Source: DATKDU01 sp035512595
Lineage (GTDB): Bacteria; Planctomycetota; Planctomycetia; Pirellulales; Pirellulaceae
Assembly: GCA_035512595.1 (NCBI GenBank)
Contig: DATKDU010000434.1
Location: 1 to 17,725 of the forward strand
Length of the DNA: 17,725 nt
Reading direction: 5' to 3'
The notes below the pieces were generated by a model that saw nothing but the letters and a program-made list of their open reading frames with translations, searched no databases and was not told where the DNA came from. A program made the position numbers and the translations under genes. Of this stretch, positions 1 to 6,803 are shown one piece after another (position 1 is the first letter of the stretch; each line of letters opens with the position of its first letter).

Positions 1-510
1 GAGCGCGGCGTTCACACGTTTCTGCTCGACGGCGACAACGTCCGCCACAGCCTGAACGCCGCGCCGGAAATGCTCGCCTCCTATGGTCCGGAGTTTGCAG
101 AGCGTTTTGGGCTGGGCTTTGCACCCGGCGATCGGCAGGAAAACATCCGCCGGGTCGGCGCCGTCGCAGAGCTATTTGCCGCGGCGGGAATCGTGACCCT
201 GACGGCATTCATCAGCCCCTACCGGGCCGATCGGGACGCCGTGCGGCGGCAGGTCGTGGCTCGCGGCCGGCCGGACGATTTTCTGGAAGTGTTTGTGGAC
301 ACGCCGCTGGCCGTTTGCGAAGAGCGCGACCCCAAGGGGCTCTACCAGAAAGCGAGGGCCGGAGAGATCAAGCAATTCACCGGCATTGACGATCCGTACG
401 AGCCGCCGCTGCAACCGGAGCTGCGGCTGGACGGCGGCGCGGGCCGCAGTGCCGAGGAGCTGGCCGACGAGGTGCTAGCACATTTGAAGAAATCCGGAAA
501 GATTCCGTAA
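1..510 (+). CDS. cysC: Adenylylsulfate (APS) kinase CysC, 5'-truncated by the window
   Basis: The reading frame is open from base 1, so the gene begins upstream and the first in-frame ATG at 70 is internal. The product would phosphorylate adenosine 5'-phosphosulfate to PAPS in cytoplasmic sulfate activation. Visible CysC motifs are LLDGDNVRH just after the edge, ENIRRVGAVAELF, TAFISPYRADRDAVR, FVDTPLAVCEERDPKGLY and KARAGEIKQFTGIDDPYE. The ATP-binding P-loop should lie before the window. Compared from memory with E. coli CysC (HGLCSDLGF), about 16 extra residues (NAAPEMLASYGPEFAERFG) separate the DGDNVRH block from LGF. The C-terminus SGKIP and overall spacing otherwise match a complete kinase end. 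Whether it is a standalone kinase or the tail of a CysN-CysC fusion cannot be seen. The identification is secure; the insertion looks real because the frame is intact on both sides. Confidence 0.95.
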   Translation, partial: ERGVHTFLLDGDNVRHSLNAAPEMLASYGPEFAERFGLGFAPGDRQENIRRVGAVAELFAAAGIVTLTAFISPYRADRDAVRRQVVARGRPDDFLEVFVDTPLAVCEERDPKGLYQKARAGEIKQFTGIDDPYEPPLQPELRLDGGAGRSAEELADEVLAHLKKSGKIP

Positions 511-527
511 GACTTCGGGCAGCCACG

Positions 528-555
528 TTGACATTTGAGGTTGCATGCCTACACT
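528..555 (+). promoter_or_regulatory. Candidate sigma70-type promoter for the BON-domain gene
   Basis: A perfect TTGACA (528-533) is followed after 16 bp by TACACT (550-555), a 4/6 match to the -10 box. It lies between the cysC stop at 510 and the BON gene start at 676, on the right strand. Transcription would begin near 562 and give a leader of roughly 115 nt. This is a motif match only. Confidence 0.45.
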
Positions 556-556
556 T

Positions 557-590
557 GGGCCTTACGGGAATTCCGAGAGCCTAAGTGCCC
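557..590 (+). promoter_or_regulatory. Possible leader hairpin of the BON-domain mRNA
   Basis: GGGC-CTTA-CGG (557-567) can pair with CCG (573-575), TAAG (582-585) and GCCC (587-590), leaving a 5-nt loop and two small bulges. It coincides with the predicted transcription start, so it could form the 5' end of the transcript. No known riboswitch was recognised. Confidence 0.25.
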
Positions 591-675
591 CCGTCAAGGG
601 GATTCTATTCGCCAGTATCGGAAACTGCCGTTGCTCGCGGCGCGAGCTAACGGCCAAGGAGGGAGGCCCAAGAAG

Positions 676-942
676 ATGGCCGAATTGCTGTTTATGGACA
701 TGGTGGAGCAGGCCCGCGCCCGCCTGATGAGCAGCCGAATCTACGTGCTGCGTCAGTTGCACGTGCTCCCCGACTGCGATGCGATCGTGCTGCGGGGCAA
801 CGTCGATTCGTATTACCACAAGCAACTGGCACAGGAGCTGGTGCGAATGGCGGTGGACGGCGTCGAGGTGATCAACGACATCTCGGTCGTCTATCGCGGA
901 GATGTGCAGGACGATTCGTTCCCGCGGCATGAGTGGACGTGA
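676..942 (+). CDS. Small BON-domain protein
   Basis: This is an 88-residue protein. The ATG at 676 is chosen over the longer open frame beginning near 535 because a strong Shine-Dalgarno tract (AAGGAGGGAGG, 656-666) ends nine bases before it. The BON signature is visible from about residue 20 to 74: RIYVLRQLHV, then IVLRGNVDSYYHKQLAQELV, then GVEVINDISVVY, the usual strand-helix-strand pattern with the GxVxS turn and the GVxxVxN turn. BON domains are thought to bind phospholipid or act as small scaffolding modules. There is no signal peptide or membrane segment, so this copy is probably cytoplasmic. The N-terminal MAELLFMDMVEQARARLMSS is a predicted helix. It converges on lpxK with a 14-bp gap. 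The family is clear; the biological role is not. Confidence 0.8.
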   Translation: MAELLFMDMVEQARARLMSSRIYVLRQLHVLPDCDAIVLRGNVDSYYHKQLAQELVRMAVDGVEVINDISVVYRGDVQDDSFPRHEWT

Positions 943-956
943 CGCGATAGGGCGAG

Positions 957-2015
957 TCAGCGGACGCGCGCCGCCAGTTCTTCGAGGTAGGACTGTAGTC
1001 GCTCGCCGCCGGCACTGATTTCCATCTCCACCGCCAGCGCCCACAACGGCAGCGTGCCCATCCGCTCGCGCGGAATTTTTACGAGGTCCTTGTGCGTGCA
1101 GACGATGGCGGCTGCGGCACTTTGGCGGCTGCACCAGTCGCCCAGTTCTGTGAAATCGCGGTTCGTATAGGCGTGGTGATCGGGAAACTCGCGCAGAGCA
1201 ACTGTTTTCACGCCGGCAGACCAGAGCGAATGCGCAAGGCCGGCCGGGTTGCCGATCCCGCAGAACGCCAGGACGCCTTCGCCCCGCAGCGCTTCCAGCG
1301 GCAGTTTTTGACCGGACGCATTGATCCATCCAGCCGGCCGATGCGTCAGCTTGAGCCACGCGGCCTGCGGCGCCCGTCGCGCGACTTCCTGGCGGATCTG
1401 CTCTCGCCGCGAAGGCACGATGGCGTCCGCACGAGAAAGCCCCACGACATGCGCCCGCGCCAGCCCCTCGACTGGTTCGCGAAGCAGCCCTCGCGGCAGC
1501 AGCCGGCCGTAACCGAACGGCTCGAGCGCATCCAGCAGCACGATGTCCAGATCGCGGGCGATGCGGCGGTGCTGGAAAGCGTCGTCCAGGATCAGTATTT
1601 GCCGCGGGTTCTTGGCCAGCGATTGGGCAGCAGCGGCGACTCGATCGGGGTTCTGAAGGTGCGGCACACTGGGCAGCTTCGCCTCCAACTCGAGCGCCTC
1701 ATCGTTAGGGCCTTGGCTCTTGCCATATCCGCGGCTGATCAACGTCACGGGAATGCCGCGGCTTTGAAACCACTTCGCCAGCCAGCAGACCAGAGGCGTT
1801 TTTCCGGTGCCGCCGACGGTCAGATTGCCGACGCTGATCACGGGGGCTTCGACCCGCGTGATCGGCAGCGCGCCGCGATTGTAACGGCCGTTTCGCCGGC
1901 GGATGAACCAGCCGTAGAGCGGCTCGGCAGCAGCCAGCGTCCCGCGCAAACAAGCCGCCACAATGCCGCGTCGCCGGCCGGAGAGAATGTCGAGGCTTGC
2001 CGAGCGAGACAGCAT
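957..2015 (-). CDS. lpxK: Tetraacyldisaccharide 4'-kinase LpxK
   Basis: This 352-residue enzyme phosphorylates the 4' position of tetraacyldisaccharide-1-phosphate in lipid A synthesis, at the cytoplasmic face of the inner membrane. Family landmarks are an N-terminal amphipathic/membrane-associating stretch (about residues 16-38), the Walker A region GNLTVGGTGKTP (63-74), LISRGYG (92-98), the LpxK-type DDAFQHRR (144-151), GRLLPRGLLREP (170-181), FPDHHAY (277-283) and THKDLVKI (307-314). Length is normal for the family. The ATG at 2015 is preferred; an in-frame TTG at 2033 lies inside a hairpin. No Shine-Dalgarno is evident before the ATG. It lies 34 bp downstream of the DUF1552 gene on the same strand, so it may be read from that operon. 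It supports an LPS-bearing outer membrane in this organism. Confidence 0.95.
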   Translation of the reverse strand: MLSRSASLDILSGRRRGIVAACLRGTLAAAEPLYGWFIRRRNGRYNRGALPITRVEAPVISVGNLTVGGTGKTPLVCWLAKWFQSRGIPVTLISRGYGKSQGPNDEALELEAKLPSVPHLQNPDRVAAAAQSLAKNPRQILILDDAFQHRRIARDLDIVLLDALEPFGYGRLLPRGLLREPVEGLARAHVVGLSRADAIVPSRREQIRQEVARRAPQAAWLKLTHRPAGWINASGQKLPLEALRGEGVLAFCGIGNPAGLAHSLWSAGVKTVALREFPDHHAYTNRDFTELGDWCSRQSAAAAIVCTHKDLVKIPRERMGTLPLWALAVEMEISAGGERLQSYLEELAARVR

Positions 2016-2018
2016 GGG

Positions 2019-2041
2019 GCGTATCTTACCCAAAGATACGC
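2019..2041 (-). promoter_or_regulatory. Perfect 9-bp hairpin between the DUF1552 stop and the lpxK start
   Basis: GCGTATCTT (2019-2027) and AAGATACGC (2033-2041) pair perfectly around a 5-base loop. It fills most of the 34-bp spacer, and the lpxK ATG follows three bases after the stem on the minus strand. There is no T-run, so a classical terminator is unlikely. It could modulate lpxK translation or processing of a joint transcript. Confidence 0.5.
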
Positions 2042-2049
2042 AGTGCTGG

Positions 2050-3366
2050 TCAGCCGGCCGCCTTCAGGCCAGTTAGCGTGCCCGTGCTGGAGCCGAATTG
2101 GTCCGCTTTGATCCCCAGCCGCTGGAGCATGGAAACGTAAAGATTGGACAGGGGCGGCGGTTTGGCCGGATCGAACGCCAGGTGCTGGCCATGTTGGAAG
2201 CCCCCGCCGGCCAGGATTACCGGCAGGTTCTTGGTCGCGTGCGTGGCCGCATTCCCCAGGTTGCTGCTGAAGAAGACGGTCGTCCGGTCGAGGAGCGACT
2301 CGCCGTCTTCCTTGGTCTCCTTGAGTTTGGCGAGGAATTCGCGGAAGGTCTTGAGCTTCTCCATTTCGACCTTCTGGAGTTGGTCGATCTTGGTGGGGTC
2401 CTGGCCGTGGTGCGACAAATCGTGGTGCCCCAGTGACACACCTTGCACGGGCGGCACGAGACTGGTCCCCAACAGCATCAGCGTGATCAGCCGGGTCGAG
2501 TCGGTTTGGAGTGCCAAGTGAACAAGATCGAACATCAGCCGAGCCCGACCGACGAGATCGGCTGAGTTGGCGATGTTCTGCGGCTGCTTGGCGTCCACTT
2601 TCGGTTTGGGTTTCTTCGCCCACTCTTCGTTGCTCGCCAGCCGCTGCTCCAGCTCGCGGACGCTGGTGAAGTATTCGTCGAGCTTCTCGCGGTCGGCCGC
2701 TCCCAGGCCGTGCTGCATCGACTTCGCCTGGCCGCCGACCGCGTCGAGGATGCTCCGCCCATCGCGGAGCCGGCGGGCCTGGGCCTCGACCTCGTCGGGC
2801 CGCCCTTCGAGAAACAGCCGGGCGAAGACGCTCGAGGGCCACGAGTCGGATGGGACGAGCGCTCCGCTGCGCGTCCACGACAGGCTGAACCCCTCGCACG
2901 ACAGGGAGAGACTGGGGAAGCGCGTTTGCGTGCCGATGTAATCGGCCGCGAACTGATCGAGCGAGATGCTGTTCTTGAATCCGGCCCGCTGCTCCGGGTG
3001 CGGCGCGGCGGTCAAAAAGCTGAAGATCGAATCGTGCGACGCGCCCACTTCGGGATGCGACAGGCCGGAGATGACCGTGAAGTCGTCGCGGAAGTCCTTG
3101 AGCGTTTCCAGATACGGCGTCAGCTCGTAGTCTTTGCCCGCCTTCTCCGGAAAGAAAGTCTGCGGGTGCAGCCCCAGCGGCGTGCAGATGCAGACCATCC
3201 GGCGGGGCGGCAAAGCGTCATCCCCTGCGGCAATCAATCTGCGCGGTGCAAATGCGTCCAAGAGCGGCAGGGCCAGCGAAACGCCGGCGGCGCGCAGGAA
3301 AGAGCGGCGGTTCAGCCCGGAGAAGACAGGAAGATGGGGGACAGGAAAATGGGGATCAGAGTGCAT
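2050..3366 (-). CDS. DUF1552 domain-containing Tat-exported protein
   Basis: This is a 438-residue protein of the DUF1552 family, abundant in Planctomycetes and nearly always next to a DUF1592/1587/1588/1585 cytochrome-like gene. It carries a Tat signal: GLNRRSFLRAAG (R20, R21) followed by VSLALPLLDAFAP. The family body is recognisable from RRMVCICTPLGLHP through DFTVISGLSHPEVGASHDS, ISLDQFAADYIG, FPSLSLSCEG, then the late stretch LGHHDLSHHG, RTTVFFSSNLGNAATHATKNLPVILAGG and SNLYVSMLQRLG. Its biochemical function is unknown; export and pairing suggest a periplasmic role together with the haem protein. The ATG at 3366 gives an 11-base overlap with the GxxExxY gene. Residues 5-17 before the twin arginines are encoded by a dispersed repeat (3319-3355), so the present N-terminus is probably not ancestral. 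Confidence 0.9.
   Translation of the reverse strand: MHSDPHFPVPHLPVFSGLNRRSFLRAAGVSLALPLLDAFAPRRLIAAGDDALPPRRMVCICTPLGLHPQTFFPEKAGKDYELTPYLETLKDFRDDFTVISGLSHPEVGASHDSIFSFLTAAPHPEQRAGFKNSISLDQFAADYIGTQTRFPSLSLSCEGFSLSWTRSGALVPSDSWPSSVFARLFLEGRPDEVEAQARRLRDGRSILDAVGGQAKSMQHGLGAADREKLDEYFTSVRELEQRLASNEEWAKKPKPKVDAKQPQNIANSADLVGRARLMFDLVHLALQTDSTRLITLMLLGTSLVPPVQGVSLGHHDLSHHGQDPTKIDQLQKVEMEKLKTFREFLAKLKETKEDGESLLDRTTVFFSSNLGNAATHATKNLPVILAGGGFQHGQHLAFDPAKPPPLSNLYVSMLQRLGIKADQFGSSTGTLTGLKAAG
3319..3355 (+). repeat. Left 37-bp inverted repeat flanking the GxxExxY gene
   Basis: This is 37 bp starting GGAGAAGACAGG and built of about two 15-16-bp units of the type ACAGGAAGATGGGGG. It matches the reverse complement of 4216-4252 at 35 of 37 positions; the two differences are a swap of AAGATG and AAAATG between the units. 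Its inner edge touches the GxxExxY stop codon (3356-3358). It is translated as part of the DUF1552 N-terminus. No target-site duplication is visible in the bases outside the two copies. Confidence 0.85.
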
Positions 3367-4186
3367 GATTTGGATCCAGTTCCGCCGATCGGGAAGGATT
3401 CGGCAGCAAAGTCTTGAAGAGCAATTGACGCCGGTTGACATTGACCCAATGCACTGCGTCAAGAGTTGTATGAGATAGGAAGCGGCGAAGGTGCGATTCG
3501 AAATCGAGGCCAGGCTCCGCAAGCGCGGTCACTTTCCAGACGGCGTTGGAAGGCGTTACGCGGACGTTCTGTGCGCCGACCTGGTGCCCGCCCACGACGA
3601 TGTCGATTCGCTGGCATACCTTCTCGGGACCGCCAAGGACGTGGCAGGTCGCGGCATCGTACAAATTCACATCCAGTCCAGCGCCCCAGTCTCGCACGGC
3701 AGCGACCAAGAACTGCTTCCATGCCTGATCGGCATCATCCAGGGGATTGAACTGACTGTCCTCAATGACGAATCGGTGACGGTCTTCCGGCCTCAGGGAA
3801 GTATTGACGAACTCATGCTCGATACGCTCTGGTCGGAGATTGGCGAGTTTTCCCTTCGGGAGGTCACACAACAAAAGATAATTGAGCAGTTGCGCTCGAT
3901 GCTCTGCCGCAAGCGTTTCCACGGCCTTCCATTCAAAGAGCGCCGCCCCGCCAACGAGCATGTCGAGCCAGTAGTGTTTTTCGAATCCGTCCCAACTGAC
4001 AAGCACTGGGACCTCCAACTCAACGCCGCCAAAACGGCGGGCAATCAATTGCTTGTAGACCATCTCCTCCATGAACCTTCCCACTTCATTGTGAACCTGA
4101 AACGCACATGCCATCACATCGTAGGCTAAAGCAGCAAACTCATCCGGTGACGGCCGCCTCAAATCAGCATGAACTTCAATCGGCAT
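3356..4186 (-). CDS. GxxExxY-family protein (PD-(D/E)XK nuclease fold) with long C-terminal extension
   Basis: This is a 276-residue protein. The ATG at 4186 is fixed by a strong GGAGGAGG Shine-Dalgarno (4191-4198 read on the minus strand) five bases away. The GxxExxY core spans about residues 17-140: YDVMACAFQVHNEVG, then EEMVY (E41, Y44), LEVPVLVSW, LDMLVGGAALFEWKAVETL, HRAQLLNYL and an LRPER region. D75 and E85-x-K87 fit the PD-(D/E)XK active-site pattern. The glycine of the GxxExxY motif is replaced by F38. Typical members are about 125-140 residues, so residues 140-276 are an extra region I do not recognise. Biological role is unknown; nuclease activity is a fold-based inference. The gene separates the DUF1592 and DUF1552 genes, overlaps the latter by 11 bases, and lies within 37-bp inverted repeats, which suggests it arrived later. 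Confidence 0.85.
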   Translation of the reverse strand: MPIEVHADLRRPSPDEFAALAYDVMACAFQVHNEVGRFMEEMVYKQLIARRFGGVELEVPVLVSWDGFEKHYWLDMLVGGAALFEWKAVETLAAEHRAQLLNYLLLCDLPKGKLANLRPERIEHEFVNTSLRPEDRHRFVIEDSQFNPLDDADQAWKQFLVAAVRDWGAGLDVNLYDAATCHVLGGPEKVCQRIDIVVGGHQVGAQNVRVTPSNAVWKVTALAEPGLDFESHLRRFLSHTTLDAVHWVNVNRRQLLFKTLLPNPSRSAELDPNHAL

Positions 4187-4215
4187 GGCGCCTCCTCCAA
4201 ATGATGCATCTGCCT

Positions 4216-4252
4216 TCCCCATCTTCCTGTCCCCCATTTTCCTGTCTTCTCC
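4216..4252 (-). repeat. Right 37-bp inverted repeat flanking the GxxExxY gene
   Basis: Partner of 3319-3355, in opposite orientation, 35/37 identical. It lies 7 bp from the DUF1592 stop codon (4260-4262) and 29 bp upstream of the GxxExxY ATG. The interval bounded by the two copies is 934 bp and contains essentially only the GxxExxY gene. Confidence 0.85.
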
Positions 4253-4259
4253 CAAAGGT

Positions 4260-6683
4260 CTACTTTTGCCGAAAAGCCTCGCTCTGCACAATCTCGTGTA
4301 CCAGTGATCGCAGGCCGAAGTCTTTCTCGCGGATCTTGCCCACAACCGCCTCGATTTCAGGTTGATCCGTCGCCCGCGGCACTGCCCCGGTAGCGTAAGT
4401 CAACAGCTTTTCGGTGAGCGCTCGGGCGAGCTGATCCTTGTCGCGCATCAGCAGCGCCTTGAACTCATCGACGTTTGCAAATCGCTCGCCGCTGGGGAGC
4501 ACATCCGACGGATCGACCGGTTTCCCCTCATGGTAGGGCATCCGCCGTCCGTCCACGACGACCGATTTGCCGCTGCCGGTGGTGCGGTAGTGGTCCCGCC
4601 AGCCGCCGATGACGTCGAAGCTTTCCAGAGCGAATCCCGGCGGATCGATCTCGGCGTGGCAACTGGCGCACGATTCGAGCTGCCGGTGTTTGGCGAGCTG
4701 CTCTCGGATCGTCGTTGCCCCGCGGATGTCGGGGTCGATTGCCGCCACATCCTCTGGCGGTGGCGGGGGCGGAGTTCCCAGAATGCGATTGAGCACCCAT
4801 GCCCCGCGCATCACCGGCGAGGTCGTCGTGCCGTTGGCGGTCACCTTCAGCACGCTGGCCATCGTCAGCACGCCGCCGCGATGGCTTTCGGGGGGCAGCG
4901 GCGCCTTGCGAAATTCCCACCCCTCGATGCCGGGAATGCCGTAGTGTTTGGCCAGCCGGCCGTTGAGCAGCGAAAAGTCCGACGACACGAAACTCGCCAC
5001 GCTCATGTCGTTTTTCAGGACCTCGGCAAAGAACAGCTCCGTCTCGCGGACCATCGAGACCTTGAGCATGTCGTCGAATTCGGGATACAGAAGGTGGCTC
5101 GGTTCGGTGAAGTCGATGTCCCGCAGCCCCAGCCACTGACCGACAAAATTCTCGGTGAGTGCGGCCGCTTTGGGGCTGGCCAGCATCCGCTCGACCTGCT
5201 GCCGCAGCATTTGAGTGTCGGACAGCTTTCCCGCTTCCGCGAGAGAAAACAGCTCCTCATCGGGCATCGTGCTCCACAGGAAATACGACAGCCGGCTGGC
5301 GAGGGCGAAGTCATCGAGCCGGCCCGGCTGCTCGCGGAGATACAAAAACTCCGGTGACACGAGAATTGCCTTCAGCCCCACGCGCACCGCCTGCTCGAAG
5401 GAGTAGCCGTCGGCCAGCTTCTGCTCAAACAGGGCAACGAACGTATTCACGTCGTCGTCGGTCACTGTGCGGCGGAAAGCTCGCCGTGTGAAGTTTTTCA
5501 GGATGCGGCGTGCATCAGCCGGCGGATCGCTCGACACGACCTCCACCCGGTCGCGCTGGTTGTACTTTGGCGCAGGTGCCTGCTGCATCTCGCCGAAGAT
5601 CCGCCGGTGGCTCTCCGGCGGCCACGTGTCGTGCAGCGGTCCTTCCACGTCGATCCACTCGATCGCCAGCCCCGGCCCCTCGTAGCTGTCCGCGCCAATC
5701 TTATCGACGGCCTGCGCCGATGCCAGGCCGTAAGGCAGAATGCGAATGTGATCGCGGGCTTCAAAATTGTCCACGAACTCGGCGACCGTCGGCTGATCGG
5801 CTGCCGCGTCGAAATAGCTGACCAGGTGGTTTTTGGTCCCCATCAGCATCGGACCCGCATCGACGCGGTAGGTCACCGGCTTGCCGTCGCTCTGGAACCC
5901 ATAGGCCGAAATCCGGAAGCGGTATTTGCCGCGGTCCTTGGGATAGAACTGCGTGACGGTGATCCCCTGCCAGGCGGAAGAGCTGAACATCACCAGGCCG
6001 TTGTCGAGGTGCCGGAAAACCTTCTCGGTGGTGACCTTGACGTGCCGTTCCTCCTTCATGCTCATCCGCTTCGTAAACAGCGGCGGCTGCGGACCGTTGG
6101 CGATCGCCACCGCCAGCGCCTTGTCGGCCGCATCGAGATACCGCTCCATCAGGAACGACGAGACGTGCAGGGCTTCCCCCACATTGTCGAATCCGGCCGC
6201 CGAGGAATCCTCCGGCAATAGTTGCTTCAGCTCGACGTCGATGCCGAGCAAGTCGCGGATCGTGTTTTCGTACTCGACCCGGTTGAGCCGCCGCAGGACG
6301 ACGCGGCCCTCAGCCTGCTCGCGCTCCGCGGCGGCGGCGCTCGCCAATCCGCCGTCAATCCACTCGCGAAGCGCCTTGACCTCTCCTTCCGTCGGCCTGG
6401 GCCTGGCCTTCGGCGGCATTTGTCCGGCGGCGACGCGCTTCTCCACCGCCAGCCAGCGTTTGCGGGCCGACTCATCGGTCATGGCGGCAGTCAGCTCATC
6501 GATGCGGAAGTTTTTCTTGGGCTTCTCCGCGCCGTGACATTCCAGGCAGTGCCGCGCCAGGATGGGACGAATCTGCTCGTCAAATGCGTCCGCGGCAAGT
6601 GCCTCGGACGGCAGCAACTCGGCAATCGCCAGCAATCCGAGAAGGGGACCGGCAACTCGAAACAGGGGCGTGTACAATCGCAT
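4260..6683 (-). CDS. DUF1592 domain-containing protein with Planctomycete cytochrome C domain
   Basis: This 807-residue exported protein has an N-terminal signal peptide (MRLYTPLFRVAGPLLGLLAI..., cleavage near residue 30, SEALA/AD). Domains in order: Planctomycete cytochrome C with CLECH (C46, C49, H50); DUF1587 (about 130-190, RRLNRVEYENTIRDLLG); a middle region (200-385) resembling a carbohydrate-binding-like beta domain; DUF1595 (about 388-450); DUF1592 (about 455-585, LASRLSYFLWSTMPDEEL); DUF1588 (about 600-700), which holds a second CxxCH (C672, C675, H676); and DUF1585 (about 735-805). Both haem-attachment sites are intact. The family is typical of Planctomycetes, probably a periplasmic redox protein, with unknown substrate. 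It is first in the minus-strand block and normally pairs directly with the DUF1552 protein. There is no clear Shine-Dalgarno before the ATG at 6683. Confidence 0.93.
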   Translation of the reverse strand: MRLYTPLFRVAGPLLGLLAIAELLPSEALAADAFDEQIRPILARHCLECHGAEKPKKNFRIDELTAAMTDESARKRWLAVEKRVAAGQMPPKARPRPTEGEVKALREWIDGGLASAAAAEREQAEGRVVLRRLNRVEYENTIRDLLGIDVELKQLLPEDSSAAGFDNVGEALHVSSFLMERYLDAADKALAVAIANGPQPPLFTKRMSMKEERHVKVTTEKVFRHLDNGLVMFSSSAWQGITVTQFYPKDRGKYRFRISAYGFQSDGKPVTYRVDAGPMLMGTKNHLVSYFDAAADQPTVAEFVDNFEARDHIRILPYGLASAQAVDKIGADSYEGPGLAIEWIDVEGPLHDTWPPESHRRIFGEMQQAPAPKYNQRDRVEVVSSDPPADARRILKNFTRRAFRRTVTDDDVNTFVALFEQKLADGYSFEQAVRVGLKAILVSPEFLYLREQPGRLDDFALASRLSYFLWSTMPDEELFSLAEAGKLSDTQMLRQQVERMLASPKAAALTENFVGQWLGLRDIDFTEPSHLLYPEFDDMLKVSMVRETELFFAEVLKNDMSVASFVSSDFSLLNGRLAKHYGIPGIEGWEFRKAPLPPESHRGGVLTMASVLKVTANGTTTSPVMRGAWVLNRILGTPPPPPPEDVAAIDPDIRGATTIREQLAKHRQLESCASCHAEIDPPGFALESFDVIGGWRDHYRTTGSGKSVVVDGRRMPYHEGKPVDPSDVLPSGERFANVDEFKALLMRDKDQLARALTEKLLTYATGAVPRATDQPEIEAVVGKIREKDFGLRSLVHEIVQSEAFRQK

Positions 6684-6689
6684 GATCCG

Positions 6690-6718
6690 ATTGTCTTCGC
6701 TGCCGGCGGCAGGTGCAA
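6690..6718 (-). promoter_or_regulatory. Candidate promoter for the DUF1592 gene, possibly leaderless
   Basis: On the minus strand, TTGCAC (6718-6713), a 17-bp spacer and GACAAT (6695-6690) resemble a sigma70 promoter. The spacer contains the palindrome CTGCCG-C-CGGCAG. The ATG at 6683 is only six bases past the -10 box, and no Shine-Dalgarno is present, so the transcript would be leaderless or nearly so. Motif match only. Confidence 0.3.
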
Positions 6719-6744
6719 GGGAAACGCGGTGAGTAGCTCGACTT

Positions 6745-6762
6745 GCGGCCAGCCGCTATGAT
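6745..6762 (+). promoter_or_regulatory. Candidate -10 box with adjacent palindrome upstream of the ceramidase-like gene
   Basis: TATGAT (6757-6762) is a good -10 box 41 bp before the ATG at 6804. It abuts the palindrome GCGGC-CA-GCCGC (6745-6756), which could be an operator. No convincing -35 is seen. Confidence 0.25.
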
Positions 6763-6803
6763 CTTCCCGGGGAATGCTCGTTCGCCTCGTGGGAGATGGA
6801 TTC

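Noticed and set aside
1092..2111. 339-codon open frame antisense to lpxK
   Set aside because: Low-complexity arginine-rich translation; all LpxK motifs are on the other strand.
3319..4252. Classical insertion sequence
   Set aside because: The enclosed protein has a nuclease fold of the GxxExxY family rather than a transposase, and no target-site duplication is visible.
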